Origin: Zhuqueibacter pondensis
GTDB lineage: Bacteria > Zhuqueibacterota > Zhuqueibacteria > Zhuqueibacterales > Zhuqueibacteraceae
NCBI GenBank assembly: GCA_034505955.1
Contig: JAPDQK010000014.1
Span: 1-64,000, forward strand
Direction of reading: 5' to 3'
Length of the DNA: 64,000 nt
The notes under the pieces are model-generated. The model did no database searches, was not told the DNA's origin, and was given only the letters and a program-made list of their open reading frames with translations. Position 1 is the first letter of the stretch. Each line of letters starts with the position of its first letter. Shown here in pieces: positions 8,997-16,790 of this stretch. Made by a program: the position numbers and the translations under genes.

Positions 8997-10433
8997 TCAA
9001 CGACTTCTTTTTTGCAACCATTGTTTCGCCTGCTGAAGCTGTTTCTTGACCTGTGCGATACAGGTCCCTCCCATCGCCTGCCTGCGCTCGACGCTGACTT
9101 CGCCATCAAAGCATTTCATGACCTCGTCATCAAACACCGGATGCAATGCCTTCCAGAAATGCAAAGGCAATTCATGCAGCCGAAACGCCACGTTCTCGGC
9201 ATGCTGCACGGCTTTTGCCACAAGATAGTGTGCTTGCCGGAATGGAATGCCTTTGCGCACAAGATAGTCGGCGATATCGGTTGCAAACAAGTTCGTATCA
9301 AACGCTGCCTCCATCTTCTCCTTGCGAAATCGGCAGGTGGCCAGCGCGCCGGCAAATACCGCGAGGCAATCGTGCGTGATGTGCAGCGCCTCGAAAACGA
9401 GCTTTTTGTCCTCCTGTAAATCCCGGATGTAAGTCACCGGCACGCCTTTTTGCAGGGCCAGGATGCTTGCCAGCAGGCCAATCACCACCCCGGCCTTGCC
9501 ACGAATCAATTCAAAAGCATCCGGATTCTTCTTGTTGGGCATCATGCTCGAGCCGGTCGCAAATTTTTCTCCGGGATCGATGAAGCCGAATTCCTGTGCG
9601 CTCCACAGGATGAAATCGTGGCAGTAACGGCTCAGGGTCGTGCACAGGTCGGCACAGATGAAGACAATTTCACTACAAAAGCTTCTTGTGCCGGTGGCGT
9701 CGACCGAGTTTTCCATCACCCGTGCGAAACCAAGTTCCCGGGCAAGCAGTTTACGATCGATCGGAAACGCCGTGCCGGCGACCGCACCGCAGCCGAGAGG
9801 CAATTCATCAATTCGGTCAATGAATTGGTCCAACTGCTCGCTGTGCCTTCGCAAAGCATAAAAGGCGGAAAGCAGATAATGCGCCAGTCGAATCGGCTGG
9901 GCCTGTTGGGTATGCGTGTAGGCTGGCATGAGATGATCTTGCGAGGCTTCGGCCTTTGCAATGATGACGGCAACAAGATCGCGGAGGGCGGCTTGCAGTG
10001 CGCTGACCCGGTTTTTGAGATACAAGCGTAAATCTGTGACAACTTGATCGTTGCGGCTGCGGCCGGTGTGGATTTTCGCGCCCGCTTCCTGCACCAGCTC
10101 GACAAGCCGGCGCTCGATCGCAACATGAATGTCTTCATCATGAGGGTGAAAGGCAAAGCGGTTCTGCCGAAATTCATTTTCGATGGCACGCAGCGCGCGC
10201 TGAATTTTACTCTCCTCCGTCGCGGTGAGAATTTTCGCGGCGCGCAGTGCTTTCGCCCAGGCGCGATTGACGGCAAGGTCTTCCTCCCACAAAACCCGAT
10301 CTATGGCAAGCGAATGACTGAATCGCTCCATCAACTCCGCCGGTTCTGACGAGAAACGACCGCTCCAAACTTTTGGCGCACCCCCGATGACCTGGGCATG
10401 CACTCGTCCATTCGTGGTTCTGCTTTTTTTCAT
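8997..10433 (-). CDS. argH: Argininosuccinate lyase
   Basis: 478 aa. Family landmarks: WSGRFSSEPAELMERFSHS at the start, HDEDIHVAIE, HTGRSRNDQVVTDLRL, the THTQQAQPIRLAH catalytic segment, and the fumarase/aspartase signature GSSMMPNKKNPD near residue 294. It splits argininosuccinate into arginine and fumarate. argG ends only 46 nt upstream in the same direction, so the two form an argGH operon for the last two steps of arginine synthesis. A short N-terminal extension (KKSRTTNGRVHAQVIGGAP) precedes the usual start region. Confidence 0.96.
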   Translation of the reverse strand: MKKSRTTNGRVHAQVIGGAPKVWSGRFSSEPAELMERFSHSLAIDRVLWEEDLAVNRAWAKALRAAKILTATEESKIQRALRAIENEFRQNRFAFHPHDEDIHVAIERRLVELVQEAGAKIHTGRSRNDQVVTDLRLYLKNRVSALQAALRDLVAVIIAKAEASQDHLMPAYTHTQQAQPIRLAHYLLSAFYALRRHSEQLDQFIDRIDELPLGCGAVAGTAFPIDRKLLARELGFARVMENSVDATGTRSFCSEIVFICADLCTTLSRYCHDFILWSAQEFGFIDPGEKFATGSSMMPNKKNPDAFELIRGKAGVVIGLLASILALQKGVPVTYIRDLQEDKKLVFEALHITHDCLAVFAGALATCRFRKEKMEAAFDTNLFATDIADYLVRKGIPFRQAHYLVAKAVQHAENVAFRLHELPLHFWKALHPVFDDEVMKCFDGEVSVERRQAMGGTCIAQVKKQLQQAKQWLQKRSR

Positions 10434-10479
10434 GATTGACTCCTTATCAACCCTTTCCCCCGCTCAACCGCTCCGCTGT

Positions 10480-11742
10480 TCAGTCGCGTTTGAACTTGCT
10501 GTAATCCGGATGGCGATATTCACTCATCCCCGTTCCTTCAATGTCGATCAAAGCTTTGACTTTGAGCGGCAATCCGAAGAGATTGATGAAGCCTTCGGCA
10601 TCCTGCTGGTTGTAAACATCGTCTTCGCCGAACGTGGCGTAATCTTCACGATAAAGTGAATACGGTGACTTGCGGCCTTCGACGATGACGTTGCCTTTAT
10701 AGAGCTTCAGGCGCACCGTACCCGTGACTTTTTCCTGCGTTTTTTGAACGAACGCATCGAGCGCCTGCCGCACCGGCGTGAACCACTGGCCGTAGTAGAC
10801 CAGCTCGGCATAGCGCGGGGCCAGCATTTCCTTCAGGTGCAACAGTTGGCCGGGCAGCACCAGGCTCTCCACCTCCCGATGCGCGATATGAAGGATCGTT
10901 CCTCCCGGCGTTTCGTACACACCGCGCGATTTCATTCCCACCAGGCGATTTTCCACCATGTCGATGCGACCGATGCCGTTCTCGCCGCCGAGCTTGTTGA
11001 GCGCGGTGAGCAAATCGACTGGCGACATCCTTTCTCCGTTCAGCGCCACCGGCTCGCCGTTCTCGAAATCCAACGTGATCATCGTCGGTCGATCCGGCGC
11101 TTGTTCGGGACTGACGGTCAACCCATAAATTCCCTCCGGGGCGGTCTGCCAGGGATCTTCCAACTCGCCGCCTTCGCTGGAAAGATGCCAAATATTCTGG
11201 TCGTGACTGTATATTTTCGTCAATGAGGCGGAGATGGGAACGTTTTTTTCTTTGGCATACCGAATGGCGTCCTCGCGCGAGCGAATCTGCCATTCCCGCC
11301 ACGGCGCAATCACACGGAGCTTGGGATTGAGCGCCTTGTAGGTCAATTCAAAACGGACTTGATCATTGCCTTTGCCGGTGCAGCCGTGCGCCACGGCATC
11401 AGCGCCCTCTTTTTCGGCAATCTCGACCTGATGCCTGGCAATCAGCGGCCGCGCGAACGAGGTGCCCAGCAAATATTTTCCCTCGTATACCGCGCCGGCT
11501 TTGAGCGTCGGATAAATGTAATCGCGGATGAACTCCTCGCGCAAATCATCGATGTAGATTTTACTTGCGCCGGTTTTAAGCGCCTTTTCCCGCAGTCCAT
11601 CCAACTCCTCGCCCTGCCCGATGTTCGCCGTGTAGGCAATCACTTCGCAGCGATAATTTTCCTTCAACCAGGGAATAATGATCGAGGTGTCGAGACCGCC
11701 AGAATAAGCGAGAACGACTTTGTGAACTTGTTTTTCCATCAA
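10480..11742 (-). CDS. argG: Argininosuccinate synthase
   Basis: 420 aa. The ATP pyrophosphatase motif AYSGGLDTS is at residues 12-20. It is followed by the citrulline/aspartate-binding segments (TSFARPLIA, VAHGCTGKGNDQVRFEL, DQNIWHLSSEGGELEDP) and IGRIDMVENRLVGMKSRGVYETPGG. It condenses citrulline with aspartate using ATP. It is the first gene of an argGH pair, and the length and all core motifs are normal. An upstream repressor site was not recognised. Confidence 0.96.
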   Translation of the reverse strand: MMEKQVHKVVLAYSGGLDTSIIIPWLKENYRCEVIAYTANIGQGEELDGLREKALKTGASKIYIDDLREEFIRDYIYPTLKAGAVYEGKYLLGTSFARPLIARHQVEIAEKEGADAVAHGCTGKGNDQVRFELTYKALNPKLRVIAPWREWQIRSREDAIRYAKEKNVPISASLTKIYSHDQNIWHLSSEGGELEDPWQTAPEGIYGLTVSPEQAPDRPTMITLDFENGEPVALNGERMSPVDLLTALNKLGGENGIGRIDMVENRLVGMKSRGVYETPGGTILHIAHREVESLVLPGQLLHLKEMLAPRYAELVYYGQWFTPVRQALDAFVQKTQEKVTGTVRLKLYKGNVIVEGRKSPYSLYREDYATFGEDDVYNQQDAEGFINLFGLPLKVKALIDIEGTGMSEYRHPDYSKFKRD

Positions 11743-11884
11743 CAGCTTTCCTTTCCTGAAAAATGATTGATTTCAGTTGCAATCAACACTTCCCCTTTTC
11801 ACCCTTTCTTCCCGGCAGGCGCAGCCCACTCACCCACTCTCCCTCTTTTCAGCCATACTCTTTCGCCCCTCGACTATTGGGTTT

Positions 11885-12442
11885 TCAAATCAATCCCAAT
11901 AAACGCGGATCGTCGATGATTTTCTCTTCCTGTTTATAGGGCACAAAGCCGGCCTGGCGGTAGAGCGCCAGCGCTTTGGGATGATCCAAATCACAGGTGT
12001 GCAGCCAGAATCTTGCCGGTTGGTATGACCACACTTTATCGATAATCCATTTTAGCAAAAATGGCCCGAGTTGTTGTCCGAGGAATTCGGGCATGATTCC
12101 GAAATAAGCCAACTCAATGTCCGGTTCCTGACGGCGATCGATCTCCGCATATCCGGCCGGCACGCCATTCACATATAAGACGTAGATTTCAACCTTCGGG
12201 TTTTGAATGATTTCGCACAATTTCTCATCGCTCAGTTGCCGGCGCTCATACCACAGCCACGGCCCGCCGATGGTATTGTAGAGATAACGATAAAACGAGG
12301 CCGTGGGACACACCGCTTGCATAATCAAAATATCCAGACGCGGCGGTTTCAACTCTCGCGGCGGCGGCTCGCGCATCTCGAGATAGGTGATGAGGGTTTT
12401 GATCTTCCCCGAGGGAAGATTTTTGTCTTCACGCGTTGCCAT
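11885..12442 (-). CDS. GNAT family N-acetyltransferase
   Basis: 185 aa from ATG 12442 (MATREDKNLPSG); an ATG at 12466 would add eight residues. The C-terminal half shows the GNAT acetyl-CoA core: YVNGVPAGYAEIDRRQEPDIELAYFGIMPEFLGQQLGPFLLKWIIDKVW, with Q-Q-L-G replacing the usual Q/RxxGxG loop. The ending ALALYRQAGFVPYKQEE is typical of motif B. The substrate cannot be told from sequence. It stands alone between argG and rsgA, with gaps of about 140 and 245 nt. Confidence 0.82.
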   Translation of the reverse strand: MATREDKNLPSGKIKTLITYLEMREPPPRELKPPRLDILIMQAVCPTASFYRYLYNTIGGPWLWYERRQLSDEKLCEIIQNPKVEIYVLYVNGVPAGYAEIDRRQEPDIELAYFGIMPEFLGQQLGPFLLKWIIDKVWSYQPARFWLHTCDLDHPKALALYRQAGFVPYKQEEKIIDDPRLLGLI

Positions 12443-12687
12443 CAGCTTTGACTGAGAGATAACCAACAGTGAATTTAATCGCCTTGATCACAACCACTCG
12501 TACCAAGGTGTTTTATTGAATTCCCCGGGCGATGTTCGGCACTTCGCGATTGGATTCTCCATTAACCCAGAAAATTCACAATGAGCATAAATCGACCATG
12601 CGCCATGTTCTGGCTTGAGCCTAAAATGCAATTCCGGAATTATCGGGTTCAAAACAGCAAAGTTTCAAGTTATCGATACCACTGTGA

Positions 12688-13773
12688 CTAATTGCGCTTC
12701 TTGTAATTTTTCTTGTAGGTCTTGGTGATTTTTTTCCATCTTTCTTTCTCGAGCAATTCGGCGGCTTTGTCCTCCTTGCGATTGAAATACGCAACTTCCC
12801 TTTGCAGCTTTTGATAACTCGCGAAACGCTGCGCATCGAGTGTGCCGTCTTCGAGCGCCTGGCGCACCGCGCAATCCGGCTCGACCCCGTGCTGGCAATC
12901 CCGGAAGCGACATTGCCCGGCGAGCGCGGCAATGTCCTCGAAAGTTTCCAGAATGCCCTCGTCTCCTCCCCAAAGCTGAATCTCGCGCAGGCCGGGCGTG
13001 TCCATCAACAAGCCGCCGGAGGGCAAAAGGATCAGCTCGCGACGCGGAGTGGTGTGCCGGCCCCGAGCATCGCTCTCGCGCACTTCCCGCGTCTTCTGGA
13101 TTTCTCTGCCGAGCAGATGGTTGATGATGGTCGATTTGCCCACGCCCGAGGAGCCGATCAGCGCACCGGTTTTGCCCCCTACGGGCGTAGCCTCTTCAAT
13201 GAATGCCAGCAGGCGATCCAACCCCTGATCGTTGATTGCGCTCATCACCAAAATCGGAACGCCCTGCGCCACCGCCTCCACCTCCTGCACTTTTGCCTCG
13301 ACATCATCGCAAAGGTCGGCTTTGTTCAGCACGATCACCGGATTGGCGCCGCTTTCCCACGCCACCACCAGATAGCGCTCGATGCGGCGAAGATTGAAAT
13401 TGTCATCCAACCCCGTCACCAGGAAGACAACATCGATATTTGCGGCGATGATTTGCTCTGCGGTTTTGGGGCCGGCGGCTTTGCGCGAGAATTTGCTTTT
13501 GCGCGGCAGAATCTCGTAAATTGTGGCTTTGCGCTCCTGCTCGCGCACGCGAATCACCACCCAATCACCGACCACGGGCAAATCACCCTTGCTGCGCGCG
13601 GCGAATTGCATCTTGCCGGTGGTTTCCGCGCGCAGCTCGCCGTGCGCCGTGTACAGCACGTACTGCGTCTTGTGCTGCACCGCCACGCGACCGGCGGCAT
13701 AGCCGTCCCGGGCATACGACTCGAAATTGCCGGCAAAAAAATCGTTCCAGCCGAAGGTTTCCAGACTCAACAT
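12688..13773 (-). CDS. rsgA: Ribosome small-subunit GTPase RsgA
   Basis: 361 aa from ATG 13773 (MLSLETFGWNDFF), which fits the family start better than GTG 13839. The domain order is OB-fold, then a circularly permuted GTPase with G4 (LNKADLCDD) before G1 (GSSGVGKST) and G3 (DTPGLREIQLWG). A C-terminal zinc site follows, with C-x4-C-x-H-x5-C (CRFRDCQHGVEPDC). RsgA helps late maturation of the 30S subunit. Its G1 approach ATPVGGKTG is encoded by a copy of a short repeat that is otherwise mostly intergenic (13178-13192). Confidence 0.94.
   Translation of the reverse strand: MLSLETFGWNDFFAGNFESYARDGYAAGRVAVQHKTQYVLYTAHGELRAETTGKMQFAARSKGDLPVVGDWVVIRVREQERKATIYEILPRKSKFSRKAAGPKTAEQIIAANIDVVFLVTGLDDNFNLRRIERYLVVAWESGANPVIVLNKADLCDDVEAKVQEVEAVAQGVPILVMSAINDQGLDRLLAFIEEATPVGGKTGALIGSSGVGKSTIINHLLGREIQKTREVRESDARGRHTTPRRELILLPSGGLLMDTPGLREIQLWGGDEGILETFEDIAALAGQCRFRDCQHGVEPDCAVRQALEDGTLDAQRFASYQKLQREVAYFNRKEDKAAELLEKERWKKITKTYKKNYKKRN
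13178..13192 (+). repeat. Dispersed repeat core CCTACGGGCGTAGCC, inside rsgA
   Basis: Exact 15-mer, read in the antisense direction of rsgA, where it encodes part of ATPVGG just before the P-loop. The same or nearly the same 15-mer occurs at 14373, 21896, 57575 and 58382. Its centre CTACG-GG-CGTAG is palindromic. A coding copy suggests the unit can insert in frame. Confidence 0.7.
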
Positions 13774-13957
13774 GTCCGTTCTGAATCTCTGTGCGCCCTG
13801 CGGCAAATCCGTCACTTGGGATGAAAACAATAACGCCACAAGCTACACAACTTTTTTGGAAAAATCAAGTGCGGGATGAGAAGAAAGCGCGGCGAGTTCG
13901 TTGCGCGCACCATCACCATCGGTACGAGCCGCATGACATATTTCCCCCTTGCAATTC

Positions 13958-13974
13958 ATACGATGGCATCGTAT
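13958..13974. promoter_or_regulatory. Small palindrome before the ATPase fragment
   Basis: ATACGAT-GGC-ATCGTAT, a perfect 7-bp inverted repeat with a 3-nt spacer. It ends immediately upstream of the AAGGAG site and ATG 13988. It could be an operator or a short stem in the leader; nothing more can be said. Confidence 0.35.
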
Positions 13975-13987
13975 AAGGAGAAAACCC

Positions 13988-14190
13988 ATGCCCGATCTTG
14001 CGGAAGAACTCTACAAATTCAATCCCTGGTGGGAAAATGCTTACCAGCCGGATTTTATCGCGCGCCCGAAATATGCGCAGTTCTTGGAAAAAACCAGGCG
14101 AATGCGGACATTATCGTTCTTACCGGCATTCGCCGGGTCGGAAAAACGACTTTGATGAGGATGTTCATTTTGAAGACACCCATTTTTTAA
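13988..14190 (+). pseudogene. Truncated, frameshifted AAA ATPase (DUF4143/AAA_14-like) fragment
   Basis: A good start (AAGGAG, then ATG 13988) opens MPDLAEELYKFNPWWENAYQ...ARPKYAQFLEK. The expected continuation, QANADIIVLTGIRRVGKTTLMRMFI with a Walker A motif, lies in the next frame. A single-base-type frameshift therefore occurred near 14090. The reading frame stops at 14190, right after the P-loop, and the rest of the ~400-residue protein is absent. The fragment resembles the N-terminus of AAA proteins often found in mobile or defence-rich regions. It points to decay and rearrangement at this edge of the island. Confidence 0.72.
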
Positions 14191-14196
14191 AAAATT

Positions 14197-14336
14197 GTAT
14201 GAATTTAGCCAACTGAAGAAGATGTCATTCTGAAAGAATCTTTTTTGGTACTAGCAAGTATTTCTTTAAAAAGTAAAAAGATTCCTACGGAATGACAGCA
14301 TTAGTTAAGGTAAGGTTCAGATGGCTAAATTCTTAC
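14197..14336. mobile_element. 140-bp MITE with 8-bp target duplication
   Basis: Terminal inverted repeats begin GTATGAATTTAGCC (14197) and end GGCTAAATTCTTAC (14336), with one mismatch. Internal arms at 14223-14245 and 14275-14297 pair again (TGTCATTC...GAATCTTTTT type). The element is flanked by AAAAAATT at 14189-14196 and 14337-14344, consistent with an 8-bp target-site duplication. There is no coding capacity. A related unoccupied flank may exist near 16530-16556. Confidence 0.75.
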
Positions 14337-14357
14337 AAAAAATTTTCGAAGCTACAA

Positions 14358-14387
14358 CCGTAGGGCGCTCGCCCTACGGGCGTAGCC
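14358..14387. repeat. Hairpin plus repeat core CCTACGGGCGTAGCC
   Basis: CCGTAGGGCG (14358-14367) and CGCCCTACGG (14370-14379) form a perfect 10-bp stem with a 2-nt loop. The right arm runs into the 15-mer core at 14373-14387. It lies about 90 nt beyond the stop of the TIR gene. It could be a transcription-end structure or a member of the dispersed repeat family. Confidence 0.65.
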
Positions 14388-14436
14388 TGCGGCCGTAGGC
14401 TGCGCTCGCGCCCAAAATAATCAAATATTTCAAAGG

Positions 14437-14640
14437 ATCAAATGACTCAAATGACCAAATGACCAATGATTGTCACGGGCGCACAGCACGGACAAAGGAG
14501 ACGTCGTAGCCACCATCGACGGGACCGCAAGCACCGCCGACGAAATTGACATACCACGCCCGCCCCGCGCTTTCTTTGTCCGCGGTCCAAATCCATCGCT
14601 GGTTGTGATCAAAGATTGGATCGATATACAACTCGCCGTG
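14437..14640 (-). repeat. Variable-region copy A: conserved flanks around a hypervariable 54-nt patch
   Basis: The patch is 14494-14547 (18 codons of the TIR gene). The neighbouring 14437-14493 matches 16588-16644 exactly, including about 36 nt beyond the stop codon. On the other side, 14548 onward matches 16697 onward with one mismatch in about 80 bp. Inside the patch the two copies differ at most first and second codon positions while third positions are C or T. That is the signature of adenine-directed DGR mutagenesis of AAC/AAT codons. Confidence 0.6.
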
Positions 14641-15495
14641 CTTTTTCGGCTCCATCAAGGACATGGCTTCTTCCAAAGTTGGTAAGCGCCAGTCGTTGTA
14701 GCCAGCCAATAGTTTATTATTCAAATCGCGAATGTATTTTTCGGCATTGGCGTAAATCATGTAATTTGATGAGCCGGATTGTTGCCACATTAAACCCGTG
14801 GCGTGATCGACAACAACTTTGCCCTCCTGCTGCAAATCGAAAGCATGTTTGATCCCCTGCCCTTGCGGATTGCTCCACTCCTTATTCCAACCAGAATACG
14901 CGCAATAGAAATCATACTGCTTCAACATGGTTTTTACGGCTTGCGGGGTAAGTTCTTCCTGCGGTTGTGCGCGGAGAGTAATAGAAGGTTGCCGGAAGGA
15001 TGGTGACGCAACCGGTTTTGCCACACGTTTGGTTTTTGGTTGTTCAGGAGGGGTGGATACCACAACGTCACTTTGGGAGAGGGACACAGGCGCAGCCTTT
15101 TCCAATCCCACCGCAGCCAGCAATTCCTCAAAACCGCGATCAAAATCAGTGAAATCAATGTAACGCTTTCCCCACAGTATTTCCGGCAAGGGTGTTTTAT
15201 CCAAACGGCATGGTATCAGATGAAGATTGAGGGCAATACCGCTGGTCCATTCCAGCTCGACCCAATGTGAAGTCGCGGCATGCTGTGACCACAGCAGCAC
15301 CAAGGTATCGCACCAACGCAAAGCCGCACTGATGCGCGAGGGCAAGCTCTCTCCGGCTTTTATTCCGGTGTAATCCACGAAGACTTCGGCTCCGGCTTCC
15401 CTGAAGGATTCCTGCAACTGGCGCGCGAAAGACTGGTTTTCCCAGGCATAACTGATAAAAATCTTGGGCGAGTCAGTTTTTTGTCGTGTCTGCAT
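14473..15495 (-). CDS. TIR-domain protein with C-terminal DUF1566/Lcl-type (C-type-lectin-like) domain, putative diversified receptor
   Basis: 340 aa, preceded by AGGA. Residues 9-130 are a TIR domain: PKIFISYAWENQSFARQLQES, EVFVDYTGIKAG, and HWVELEW with a candidate catalytic Glu at 80 or 82. Bacterial TIR domains often degrade NAD or make signalling nucleotides in defence. A linker (about 131-200) leads to a module starting LRAQP...VKTMLKQYDF, then DHATGLMWQQSGS, LNNKLLAGYNDWRLPTLEEAMSLM, RWIWTADKES and AWYV...VRAVRP. This is the DUF1566 fold used by many DGR target proteins. The NACHT protein at 16598-18469 shares the module. The last residues before VRAVRP are the hypervariable patch. Role as a sensor-effector is inferred. 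Confidence 0.85.
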   Translation of the reverse strand: MQTRQKTDSPKIFISYAWENQSFARQLQESFREAGAEVFVDYTGIKAGESLPSRISAALRWCDTLVLLWSQHAATSHWVELEWTSGIALNLHLIPCRLDKTPLPEILWGKRYIDFTDFDRGFEELLAAVGLEKAAPVSLSQSDVVVSTPPEQPKTKRVAKPVASPSFRQPSITLRAQPQEELTPQAVKTMLKQYDFYCAYSGWNKEWSNPQGQGIKHAFDLQQEGKVVVDHATGLMWQQSGSSNYMIYANAEKYIRDLNNKLLAGYNDWRLPTLEEAMSLMEPKKHGELYIDPIFDHNQRWIWTADKESAGRAWYVNFVGGACGPVDGGYDVSFVRAVRP

Positions 15496-15524
15496 GCTTG
15501 TCCTGTGGCTATTCCAAACAGCTC

Positions 15525-15965
15525 TCAGTCCGGCAGGCTAAATACCCCGGCGGCAATGAGGAGCTCACGCTCTTCAACTCGATCCGGGTGATTGAGTTGC
15601 AACAGGCGGGCTGTGGCCCGGCCTTTCGGTGTGAGCGGAATGATTTGCGCGCCAATCAATTGGAAATGATCAAGCCAGCGATCCCGGCGGGGATGATAAA
15701 GAGGCACAATTTCACCGGTAGTGGGATCCAGTGACGCAATATCCGTACCTTTGTGCTTGTTGCACAACACACAGCAGAGTGCCAGATTCCCGGCTTCGGT
15801 CGGGCCACCATGTTTTTGCGAGATGATATGGTCTATTTCGTGGCTGGCAAACGTCACCATTTCGGAGATCAAGCAATATTCACAACGGCCACGGGCACGC
15901 TCATAGACCAGTTGCCGCAGCGCAGACGGCACGTAGGCACTGCTCATAAGCGGATTCTTGGCCAC
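15525..15965 (-). CDS. HNH endonuclease
   Basis: 146 aa; MSSAYVP at 15947 is an alternative start. It has a classical HNH fold: RCEYCLISE (first zinc pair), SHEIDHIISQKHGGPTEAGNLALCCVLCNKHKGTD with the catalytic His, the central Asn and the second Cys pair. Such stand-alone HNH enzymes nick or cut DNA, and some belong to restriction or mobile modules. It starts 4 nt after the stop of the small upstream gene, so the two form a pair. It lies between the two lectin-module genes, 30 nt from the TIR gene. Confidence 0.9.
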   Translation of the reverse strand: MAKNPLMSSAYVPSALRQLVYERARGRCEYCLISEMVTFASHEIDHIISQKHGGPTEAGNLALCCVLCNKHKGTDIASLDPTTGEIVPLYHPRRDRWLDHFQLIGAQIIPLTPKGRATARLLQLNHPDRVEERELLIAAGVFSLPD

Positions 15966-15968
15966 GGT

Positions 15969-16322
15969 TCAGGAGGCGCTGAGTTTTAAACTGGCCTTGG
16001 CTTTGGCCAGGCGCACCAAATGTTCCAAATACTGATAATGTTCCCACTCTTCTTCCTCAGCCGGTGTCAAACCTTCGGTGCGGTTCTTTTCCAATAAGCG
16101 GCTTATTCGTGCCTGCAACGCCTCGGATGGGCGCAACGCCAAGATTTCTTCCGGTGTGGGCAGCCCGGCCAGGGTCTCGAACACCTCAGCCGCGCCTTCA
16201 AAACCAGTCTGTGCAGCGGCATTGAATTCCCGCAAACCCAATTCAAAAATTCGTGAAAGCTGATCCTTGAATGGATGCAAGCGCGCGGCTAATTCTTCCG
16301 GCACATTGAGTGTTATCTCCAT
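15969..16322 (-). CDS. Small conserved partner of the HNH gene, unknown function
   Basis: 117 aa. It begins MEITLNVPEELAARLHPFKDQLSRIFELGLREF, an antitoxin/CopG-like short beta strand plus helix. It then has GLPTPEEILALRPSEALQARISRLLEKNRTEGLTP and an acidic helix EEEEWEHYQYLEHLVRLAKAKASL. I recall similar small proteins next to HNH genes in cyanobacteria and other bacteria, but cannot name a function. It is rather acidic, which argues against being a DGR Avd accessory protein (normally basic). An antitoxin-like or regulatory partner of the nuclease is possible. Confidence 0.78.
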   Translation of the reverse strand: MEITLNVPEELAARLHPFKDQLSRIFELGLREFNAAAQTGFEGAAEVFETLAGLPTPEEILALRPSEALQARISRLLEKNRTEGLTPAEEEEWEHYQYLEHLVRLAKAKASLKLSAS

Positions 16323-16597
16323 GACACTGGTTCCCTTCGTGTGCTGCTACTTTATGGATTTTTGTTGGTACAACGGTGCGAGATTCTGCGATTTCAAATT
16401 TTTATCCAAAAGAAATTAAACAAGTACTTTTGAAAAAGCAATGACAATTTTCTCACCAAATAATATAAAGTATAAACGCGTAGACGTTTCGGTAGATGGC
16501 AAGATGTTCATATTGCGCCATTTTCAAGATACCCGTTTTAAAAAAATTTTCGAGGTCGCTCGCTGGCGCTCGCTCTGTTAAAAAATAATCAAATGAC
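16323..16597. repeat. Spacer with a partial copy of the TIR-gene downstream flank
   Basis: 16502-16556 (GATGTTCAT...ATACCCG..TTTTAAAAAAATTTTCGAGG) parallels 14158-14188 joined to 14337-14351, without the MITE. 16588-16597 starts the exact repeat shared with 14437 onward. The rest is AT-rich and probably carries the promoter for the small protein/HNH pair. No ORF is convincing. Confidence 0.55.
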
Positions 16598-16790
16598 TCA
16601 AATGACCAAATGACCAATGATTGTCACGGGCGCACAGCACGGACATAGGTGTGGTTGCCAATAACGTTGGGATACGCAATTACCGTAGTGGAAATCGACA
16701 TACCACGCCCGCCCCGCGCTTTCTTTGTCCGCGGTCCAAATCCACCGCTGGTTGTGATCAAAGATTGGATCGATATACAACCCGCCGTGC
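16588..16790 (-). repeat. Variable-region copy B: conserved flanks around a hypervariable 52-nt patch
   Basis: The patch is 16645-16696, two bases shorter than copy A. Correcting this by 2 nt just after the conserved Cys codon restores a typical ending, (Y)PNVIGNHTYVRAVRP. The codons there (TAT CCC AAC GTT ATT GGC and so on) all end in C or T. Flanking sequence is nearly identical to copy A. Confidence 0.6.

Noticed and set aside
15969..16322. The small protein as the DGR accessory factor Avd
   Set aside because: It is acidic and pairs tightly with an HNH gene, unlike the basic four-helix Avd next to a reverse transcriptase.
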